From the NCBI GenBank assembly GCA_030765245.1, contig JAVCCX010000249.1:1-6104 (forward strand): DNA of 6,104 nt, written 5' to 3'. The DNA comes from Candidatus Zophobacter franzmannii. Its GTDB lineage: Bacteria > Cloacimonadota > Cloacimonadia > Cloacimonadales > JAFGVF01. The position numbers were made by a program, and so were the translations under genes. This document shows, one piece after another, positions 1-4,330 of this stretch; within the stretch, counting starts at the first letter, position 1, and each line of letters opens with the position of its first letter. Under the pieces are notes generated by a model that searched no databases, was not told the DNA's origin, and was given only the letters and a program-made list of their open reading frames with translations.

Positions 1-17
1 AAACTACTCAAGTTTAT

Positions 18-30
18 GCCCTATTAGGGC
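18..30. repeat. Short perfect palindrome (6-bp arms)
   Basis: GCCCTA and TAGGGC are perfect reverse complements separated by one T. The sequence lies at the left end of a structured noncoding stretch and carries the same TAGGG core as the 11-bp repeats further right. No T-run follows, so a terminator is unlikely. A protein-binding site is possible but unproven. Confidence 0.4.
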
Positions 31-63
31 TCTATTACAATACTTAAAAAAATCTTTATAGAG

Positions 64-88
64 AGTTATACACAAATTGTGTATAACT
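64..88. promoter_or_regulatory. 25-bp palindrome formed by two opposed DnaA-box-like sequences
   Basis: The arms AGTTATACACAA and TTGTGTATAACT are perfect reverse complements around a single central A. Each arm contains TTATACACA (66-74 on plus, 79-87 on minus), which fits the DnaA-box consensus TTATNCACA. It could be a paired DnaA site, an operator for a dimeric repressor, or an initiator-protein site. It lies more than 200 bases upstream of the restriction promoter, so direct control of that promoter is not obvious. It may serve a gene outside the window. Confidence 0.5.
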
Positions 89-97
89 TATAGGTTT

Positions 98-141
98 CAA
101 TAAGGGTCTAATAGGTGTCTAATAAGGGTCGACTAAGAGTC
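98..141 (+). repeat. Four tandem 11-bp repeats (iteron-like)
   Basis: Four consecutive 11-mers share the pattern NANTARGNGTC: CAATAAGGGTC (98-108), TAATAGGTGTC (109-119), TAATAAGGGTC (120-130) and GACTAAGAGTC (131-141). A fifth, separated copy, CAGAAAGGGTC, lies at 173-183 and is about 2 bases out of phase. An 11-base period is about one helical turn, so the units would present the same face to a bound protein. Such arrays occur at plasmid origins (iterons), partition sites and cooperative operators. Which of these applies cannot be told from the window. Confidence 0.55.
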
Positions 142-251
142 AATTAGGTATTGCAATAGAGCGATGATGGAACAGAAAGGGTCTAAAATTGAAGGATTGA
201 GGTTTAATTTCACTACAAATTGAAAATGATAAGGTATTGTGAATTGGTTTT

Positions 252-260
252 TGTGGATAA
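252..260 (-). promoter_or_regulatory. Consensus DnaA box
   Basis: TGTGGATAA on plus is TTATCCACA on minus, the exact high-affinity DnaA-box consensus known from E. coli. It lies in the noncoding leader about 50 bases upstream of the -35 element of the restriction gene. Function is inferred from the match only. Confidence 0.4.
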
Positions 261-309
261 GCTGTAAACCTTGCAAATGGCACAATTGTTATAGATGGGT
301 ACAATATTC

Positions 310-340
310 TTGACATCAATTTGAACTTTGTGAGTATAAT
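310..340 (+). promoter_or_regulatory. Sigma70-like promoter of the restriction gene
   Basis: A perfect -35 hexamer TTGACA (310-315) and a perfect -10 hexamer TATAAT (335-340) are separated by 19 bases, slightly longer than the ideal 17. Transcription would begin near 346-348, giving a leader of about 17 bases that contains little more than the ribosome binding site before the ATG at 364. The TTGACA/TATAAT form is unlike the Bacteroidota consensus, a weak hint that the host is not a Bacteroidota or that the cassette was acquired. Confidence 0.65.
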
Positions 341-353
341 AAAAAGTGAAGAT

Positions 354-360
354 GGAGGGG
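354..360 (+). promoter_or_regulatory. Strong ribosome binding site that fixes the endonuclease start
   Basis: GGAGGGG lies just before the ATG at 364, leaving 5 bases after its GGAGG core. In-frame upstream candidates at 346 (GTG) and 352 (ATG) would place this site inside the coding region. They also coincide with the predicted transcription start, so 364 is the better start. Confidence 0.75.
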
Positions 361-363
361 TTA

Positions 364-1107
364 ATGCCTAATTACAATTTAGGATTCATAAGTGATATTG
401 ATGTATATAACCATGTTAAAGAGTCTGTGGAAAATTATAGATTTCAGATTAACTTAAACGATTTTAAGGAGAATATACTTGATCCCATCAAGCTTACATT
501 TGATTCGAAAGTATATGATAAAACCATAGAGCAGGTAGTAGAATCAGAAATCATTCGACAAATGGATAAGTCTAATTCAAACACTTTAGGCTACTTTCAT
601 CAATATATGTTTAGATATATCAATCCTGATTGGACTGTCCCAGAGTTAGGGTATGACATTGTAAATGAAACAGAGCAGTTCTATGTAGAAATGAAGACGA
701 AACATAACACAATGAATTCTTCTTCTTCAAAAAGCACGTATAATATGATGTTAAATACTTTGGTGGATAATCCTGCTGCTAAATGTTTTCTGGTTGAAGT
801 AATTGCCACGAGAAGTCAAAATGTACCATGGGTTGTCAGTTTTAACGGTGTGAGAAATAGACGTGAAAATATTCGTCGTATTTCAATAGACAAATTCTAC
901 GAATTAGTAACAGGTGTTCCTGATGCATTTAAACAATTCTGTGAAAAGCTTCCTGAAATTATATCTGATGTCCTTGAAGATGTTGAGCTTGATGCCCATC
1001 AAAATACTGTAATTGAAGAACTAAATGCAATCTCCCCAGATTTACTAAAGAGTATATATTTATTATCATTTAATTCATACGAGGGATTTGATACCTTTGA
1101 AATATAA
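364..1107 (+). CDS. Type II restriction endonuclease, Eco47II family
   Basis: A 247-residue protein that resembles, along most of its length, the Eco47II-type nucleases (Pfam RE_Eco47II), Mg-dependent enzymes whose known members cut GGNCC or GGWCC. Recognisable features are the N-terminal LGFISD and DPIKLTFD segments, YFHQ at 77-80, and a PD-(D/E)xK-type site formed by D98 (in GYDIV) and E109-M-K111, followed by KHNTMNSSSS and later SQNVPWVVS. No signal peptide or membrane segment is visible, so it is cytoplasmic. The start at 364 is chosen for its adjacent GGAGGGG and because an upstream GTG sits at the expected transcription start. It overlaps the methyltransferase by 20 bases or fewer, forming a restriction-modification operon with the nuclease first. 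The catalytic residues are intact and no frameshift is seen, so it is probably active. Exact specificity cannot be read from the sequence. Confidence 0.9.
   Translation: MPNYNLGFISDIDVYNHVKESVENYRFQINLNDFKENILDPIKLTFDSKVYDKTIEQVVESEIIRQMDKSNSNTLGYFHQYMFRYINPDWTVPELGYDIVNETEQFYVEMKTKHNTMNSSSSKSTYNMMLNTLVDNPAAKCFLVEVIATRSQNVPWVVSFNGVRNRRENIRRISIDKFYELVTGVPDAFKQFCEKLPEIISDVLEDVELDAHQNTVIEELNAISPDLLKSIYLLSFNSYEGFDTFEI
1041..1069 (+). promoter_or_regulatory. Possible internal promoter for the methyltransferase
   Basis: TTTACT (1041-1046; 4 of 6 to consensus) and TATCAT (1064-1069; 5 of 6) are spaced by exactly 17 bases inside the AT-rich 3' end of the nuclease gene. Transcription would start near 1076, about 5 bases before a GAGGGA ribosome site, the same compact layout as the upstream promoter. 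The match is modest and such sequences also arise by chance in AT-rich DNA. Confidence 0.3.
1081..1086 (+). promoter_or_regulatory. Ribosome binding site for the methyltransferase
   Basis: GAGGGA within the last codons of the nuclease gene is the only purine-rich site near the methyltransferase start. It is too close to TTG 1088 (1 base after GAGGGA, 3 after GAGG) and rather far from TTG 1097 (10 and 12 bases), so neither start is ideal. Both are rare TTG codons, which suggests low or coupled translation. Confidence 0.45.
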
Positions 1108-2389
1108 CAACAATATAACACCCAGCTTACTTGCTGATATCCTATCAGTTTCAAAATCCATCATTGAGAAGTGGATTAAATCAGGTAAGATTGAGCCAAA
1201 TGCTGATGGTAACTTTTCATTATCAAAATTGAAGCAGTTTGAACAGGTTAGAGCTATATTGTCATCCGAATGGGATACAGAAGCAAAAGTTAAGCCTTTG
1301 AGAAAGTATAAATCAATTGAGTTGTTTGCCGGTGCGGGTGGTCTCGCAATAGGTTTAGAAAAGGCAGGCATGGAAGCTATGCTACTAAATGAAGTAGATA
1401 AAAACGCTTGTAGTACTTTGAGACATAATCGGCCCATGTGGAATGTTCTTGAAGGTGACATAAAAGATATTGATTTTACTCCATATGAAGGAATTGATTT
1501 TCTTTCTGGAGGGTTCCCATGCCAAGCATTCTCGTATGCTGGTAATAAATTAGGATTTGAAGATACAAGGGGAACACTTTTTTTTGAATTTGCAAGAGCC
1601 ATAAAAGAAACTCAGCCAAAAGTATTTTTAGGAGAGAATGTTCGTGGTTTACTAAATCACGACAATGGTAGAACTATTGCAGCTATCAAATCTGTTATAA
1701 AAGAACTTGGTTACACATTGATTGAGCCAAGAGTATTAAAAGCAATCTTTTATAAGGTTCCACAAAAGAGAGAAAGGCTAATATTGATTGGAATAAGAAA
1801 CGATTTAGTTCAGTATTCTAATTTTAAATGGCCCAGCCCATATCATAAAATACTTACAGTTAGAGATGCACTAAAAAAAGGTTCACTATATGAAACTGAC
1901 TGCCCGGAATCTAAAGGTCAAACCTATCCTAAAAGAAAACAGGAAATCCTATCAATGGTTCCTGAAGGAGGTTGTTGGGTAGATTTACCAGATGAAATTC
2001 AAAGAGAATTTATGAAAACCAGTTATTTTATGGGTGGGGGTAAAACGGGTATGGCAAGAAGGCTATCCTGGAGTAACCCAAGCTTAACCTTGACTTGTGC
2101 ACCTGCTCAAAAACAGACAGAGCGTTGCCATCCTGAATTACCAAGACCACTAACAGTGAGAGAGTATGCAAGGATACAAACATTTCCTGATGATTGGCAT
2201 TTTTGCGGTGCATTAACTAGCCAATACAAACAAATAGGAAATGCTGTACCTGTAAACATAGCACATACAATTGGAAGAAGTGTGATTGCACTCCTCAATA
2301 ATATTGAACAGAAAATAGAGATACCGGAATGTTCAAAACCATTTAGTGAAGAAGAAGGTGATATTCAACTTACATGTTTTAATTTTTGA
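1088..2389 (+). CDS. DNA (cytosine-5) methyltransferase of a type II system, with N-terminal HTH
   Basis: A 433-residue enzyme that transfers methyl from S-adenosylmethionine to C5 of cytosine, protecting host DNA from the adjacent nuclease. All core motifs are visible: FAGAGG (80-85, SAM binding), GGFPCQ with catalytic C145, ENVRG (183-187), QKRER (226-230), RIQTFP (362-367) and QIGNAVP (382-388). The target-recognition region is about 240-350. Residues 10-55 (ITPSLLADILSVSKSIIEKW onward) look like a MerR/excisionase-type helix-turn-helix, additional to the catalytic core. C5 methyltransferases such as M.EcoRII, M.SsoII and M.MspI use N-terminal extensions to repress their own promoters, so autoregulation is a reasonable inference. 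The start is TTG at 1088, with TTG 1097 an alternative; no in-frame ATG is near. It overlaps the end of the nuclease gene. Length agrees with GGNCC-type enzymes. Confidence 0.93.
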   Translation: MIPLKYNNNITPSLLADILSVSKSIIEKWIKSGKIEPNADGNFSLSKLKQFEQVRAILSSEWDTEAKVKPLRKYKSIELFAGAGGLAIGLEKAGMEAMLLNEVDKNACSTLRHNRPMWNVLEGDIKDIDFTPYEGIDFLSGGFPCQAFSYAGNKLGFEDTRGTLFFEFARAIKETQPKVFLGENVRGLLNHDNGRTIAAIKSVIKELGYTLIEPRVLKAIFYKVPQKRERLILIGIRNDLVQYSNFKWPSPYHKILTVRDALKKGSLYETDCPESKGQTYPKRKQEILSMVPEGGCWVDLPDEIQREFMKTSYFMGGGKTGMARRLSWSNPSLTLTCAPAQKQTERCHPELPRPLTVREYARIQTFPDDWHFCGALTSQYKQIGNAVPVNIAHTIGRSVIALLNNIEQKIEIPECSKPFSEEEGDIQLTCFNF

Positions 2390-2403
2390 TCATTAGTAAG
2401 TAA

Positions 2404-2493
2404 CCGATTGATTCGCCCATCGCCTACCAAAAAGAGTTGGATGTATTGTATGAGAAGGTTGAAGAATTGGTGATAAAGTCTGACAAGAGCTAA
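2404..2493 (+). pseudogene. Possible C-terminal remnant of a lost gene
   Basis: Between two TAA codons lies an open stretch of 29 codons without a start codon at its head. It reads like a real protein tail: an amphipathic, probably helical segment YQKELDVLYEKVEELVIKS, ending shortly before TAA at 2491-2493. The frame differs from that of the methyltransferase. I do not recognise the parent family. It may be the stub of a gene deleted when the region was assembled, or a chance reading of noncoding DNA. Confidence 0.25.
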
Positions 2494-2497
2494 GAGT

Positions 2498-2506
2498 TGT
2501 GGATAA
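2498..2506 (-). promoter_or_regulatory. Second consensus DnaA box, right of the restriction-modification genes
   Basis: TGTGGATAA on plus equals TTATCCACA on minus. The same 10-mer TTGTGGATAA occurs at 251-260 and here at 2497-2506, so the restriction-modification pair lies between two identical direct copies. Function is inferred from consensus only. Confidence 0.35.
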
Positions 2507-2524
2507 ATGGGAGCGGAGATGGGT

Positions 2525-2648
2525 TTGGTTACGCCGGCTTCCAGCCGGCATAATTAGAAGATGCAGGCAAGATGCCTGCGTACCAAAGAATGCGAGCTGG
2601 AAGCTCGCGTACCCAAAGATGTACCCGGAGATGATCTTGCGTAGCCAA
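2525..2648. repeat. REP-like cluster of hairpins with a shared frame and different stems
   Basis: Three perfect 7-bp hairpins with 3-base loops are present: GCCGGCT/AGCCGGC (2533-2549), GCAGGCA/TGCCTGC (2563-2579) and GCGAGCT/AGCTCGC (2592-2608). The second and third, and the first when read on minus, fit one frame: ATGC, 5 variable bases, AGA or GGA, 5 complementary bases, GCGTA(A)CC. Copies on plus begin at 2561, 2590 and 2619, a 29-base step. The last (2619-2648) keeps the head and the GCGTAGCC tail but has lost stem complementarity. Copy 1 is inverted, facing copy 2 head to head. No T-runs follow, so terminator function is doubtful. REP-type or small non-autonomous mobile elements are the likeliest explanation. 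The cluster ends just upstream of the next gene's ribosome site. Confidence 0.7.
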
Positions 2649-2664
2649 AGAAGAGGGATAAAAG

Positions 2665-3573
2665 ATGAATGAGAAAACGGTAGTTTTGCATGATGGTGAA
2701 GTATTTGTTGAAATTGTAAGTGTTAGTTCGAATATACAAACTTTGTATTCCTCTGACTATCCGACTGTATCTTATGAGTTCAAGATAGGTGCTTGGGAAA
2801 GAGGAAAAAAGATTCGCTTTCCATTCCCCAAAGACCCTTCCGGTAGATTAACCGTTTTATATCTATCTGATGCTTTGCATAATATCATGAAGACAAAAGA
2901 TTTATATACCTTTAAGAGAGATACTTTTAAGTCTGACTTCTCATTAATGGCTATGCCAAACCATCGCTCGTTTCATTTAATCTTCGACTTCGCTCCTTTC
3001 AGATTGTTGGAAGAATTAAGTTTTAACCGGATAAGCAAAGGTATTGCGTTTACATTGCATCTCCACTGTAGCCAACTTGAACAGGCAGCTTGGGAATTAA
3101 GAGTTTTGGAGCTCAAATCTGTATTGGAGGCATTAGAGTTTGAAAAACCAAAGCTTTCAACTATTATGTATGATAGGATTAAAACCGATATTGAAAATAG
3201 ATTAGCTCAAACAATCGAGGGATTAGAAAACAAGGATAAGAGAGCTGACATTAAATGGGGAGAGCTTAATACGCTTATGTATGCGAACTGGGATAAAGAG
3301 GTTGTGAAGAAAGATACAAGAGAGTATAGCTATTTTGATATATTTGAGTCTATTGATAGACCCTTTCATAATGAGAGCTATTTTAACATGTGCATTAATA
3401 TGGACGAAGAGGAAGAGTTAATTGGCAACGAAACGTTTAAAGATCTCATATTAAAAAAGAGAGGAATAATCTTTATGGAAGATAAGGAAGATCTAATTAA
3501 AATGCTCAAGAGTTGGCGAGAGGATTATAAAACCCCAAAAACACATTACTGGTGGTGGATAGACGAGTTGTAA
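2665..3573 (+). CDS. Hypothetical protein, 302 residues, unknown function
   Basis: I do not recognise this protein. The ATG at 2665 is preceded by GAGGGA (2653-2658) at 6-base spacing, a good start. Residues 1-140 look rich in beta strands (for example TVSYEFKIGAW, SFHLIFDFAPF, GIAFTLHLHC). Residues 140-210 look helical and charged (AAWELRVLELKSVLEALEFE). The C-terminal third is acidic (MDEEEEL, about 245-251) and ends in an aromatic HYWWWIDEL. There is no signal peptide, membrane segment or familiar catalytic motif, so it is probably cytoplasmic. It lies in the same orientation as the restriction-modification genes but 275 bases away behind the hairpin cluster, with no clear promoter of its own. 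Its position suggests accessory cargo, possibly defence or immunity related, but that rests on context only. It appears intact. Confidence 0.8.
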   Translation: MNEKTVVLHDGEVFVEIVSVSSNIQTLYSSDYPTVSYEFKIGAWERGKKIRFPFPKDPSGRLTVLYLSDALHNIMKTKDLYTFKRDTFKSDFSLMAMPNHRSFHLIFDFAPFRLLEELSFNRISKGIAFTLHLHCSQLEQAAWELRVLELKSVLEALEFEKPKLSTIMYDRIKTDIENRLAQTIEGLENKDKRADIKWGELNTLMYANWDKEVVKKDTREYSYFDIFESIDRPFHNESYFNMCINMDEEEELIGNETFKDLILKKRGIIFMEDKEDLIKMLKSWREDYKTPKTHYWWWIDEL

Positions 3574-3672
3574 GCCTTAGTGACTTAAGAGTGAGTAGAG
3601 ATCCCTCTGTTCGCTACGCCCCAATCTCACGATGTTCGCTTAGGTGCAAGCTTATCTTGTATATGGAATAAT

Positions 3673-3687
3673 GCAACATATTGTTGC
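3673..3687. terminator. Weak hairpin between convergent genes
   Basis: GCAACA and TGTTGC form a 6-bp stem around TAT, followed on plus by only TTT. It lies in the 148-base gap between the orphan gene and the convergent acyltransferase gene, where a bidirectional terminator would be expected. The stem is AT-rich and the U-tract short, so efficiency would be low. The rest of the gap shows only a direct repeat of TGTTCGCT (3608-3615 and 3633-3640). Confidence 0.3.
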
Positions 3688-3721
3688 TTTGGACTGCATG
3701 AACTGTAATGAAGACCCTAAG

Positions 3722-4330
3722 TTATCTCTTTATCTTATTCCCCTCAGCAAGATTCTCCATGATAGTGTTTAGTTCCTGCTGTTTCTCTTCCATATCATCA
3801 TCTTTTGAAACATAAAATGGTTCACCATAGGTGATATATATTTTAGCAAAAGGTTTAGGGAAGATGAACTTGTCCCAGGAGTTGAATAACCACTCACCCT
3901 TAACATCGACAGCCATAGGGATAATTGGTTTCTTGCTCAAACGAGCTAATTGAATAGTGCCCATCTTAACCTTGAAGATAGGTCCTTTGGGACCATCGGG
4001 AGTAATGCCAACCGGAGCTTTCTCCAAACACTTTATCATCTTTCTAAGAGCTGAAGTTCCACCTCTGGTAGAAGAACCTCGGATTGGTTTATAGCCGATT
4101 ACTGATAACGGACCGGCTATGAGTTCACCGTCTTTGGAAGAAGATATCAACACCCCTGCTTTCTTGGATGCATTTACAATCGCAACCGGGATTTGATAGC
4201 GATGCCAAAAGGCATAAATGGCGGGAGTATCAAATGTATCATTGATAACTCGTTTTCGCCAGGTGAATCCACAAATTCTAAGAAGACCTGCTGCGAGATA
4301 CTTCTCAAGAAAGAATAGAAGTTTCAACAA
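3722..4330 (-). CDS. Lysophospholipid acyltransferase-like protein (DUF374 family)
   Basis: A protein of about 202 residues matching the DUF374 family, related to glycerolipid and lipid A acyltransferases. It probably transfers an acyl chain at the inner membrane during envelope lipid synthesis. Visible family motifs are AFWHRYQIP with H43, SSSKDGE (63-69), RGSSTRGG (84-91), TPDGPKGP (110-117) and KMGTIQLARLSKKPIIPMA (about 122-140). A hydrophobic N-terminus (LKLLFFLEKYLAAGLL) may anchor it in the membrane. The gene begins with TTG at 4330 or the next codon, TTG 4327, and overlaps the end of lpxB by up to 26 bases. AAGGAG lies immediately upstream inside lpxB. The pairing with lpxB supports a role in lipid A or phospholipid acylation, but the exact acceptor is not known. 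The sequence is intact. Confidence 0.87.
   Translation of the reverse strand: MLKLLFFLEKYLAAGLLRICGFTWRKRVINDTFDTPAIYAFWHRYQIPVAIVNASKKAGVLISSSKDGELIAGPLSVIGYKPIRGSSTRGGTSALRKMIKCLEKAPVGITPDGPKGPIFKVKMGTIQLARLSKKPIIPMAVDVKGEWLFNSWDKFIFPKPFAKIYITYGEPFYVSKDDDMEEKQQELNTIMENLAEGNKIKR

Larger units (their letters stand above)
29..162. repeat. Inverted repeat pair enclosing the palindrome and 11-bp repeats
   Basis: The left arm GCTCTATTACAATACTTA (29-46) and the right arm TAGGTATTGCAATAGAGC (145-162) are reverse complements over 18 positions with two mismatches, one of which would be a G-U pair in RNA. The arms enclose about 98 bases holding a 25-bp palindrome and four tandem 11-bp repeats. Inverted repeats this far apart typically mark small mobile units, recombination or partition sites, or origins. 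No gene lies between the arms. Confidence 0.5.

Noticed and set aside
1..94. Open stretches at the left edge that could be the tail of a gene
   Set aside because: All three plus frames are open for 8 to 30 codons, but none shows recognisable protein character and the region is dominated by repeats and palindromes.
164..223. 19-codon ORF MMEQKGSKIEGLRFNFTTN
   Set aside because: There is no convincing ribosome site, it is very short, and it lies in low-complexity noncoding DNA. It is consistent with chance.
346..363. GTG at 346 as start of the endonuclease
   Set aside because: It coincides with the predicted transcription start and has no ribosome site. The ATG at 364 has GGAGGGG directly upstream and yields the N-terminus expected of the family.
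1075..1602. 175-residue antisense reading frame
   Set aside because: It lies opposite the methyltransferase catalytic domain, whose motifs are unambiguous. The antisense product resembles nothing known.
2028..2298. Two short minus-strand frames opposite the end of the methyltransferase
   Set aside because: They are shadows of conserved motifs IX and X on the plus strand.
2532..2648. CRISPR array
   Set aside because: The constant parts are only a few bases and the variable parts are self-complementary stems, not spacers. No cas genes are present.
2554..2739. 61-residue minus-strand frame across the hairpins
   Set aside because: Its sequence mostly translates the repeats and the antisense of the orphan gene start.
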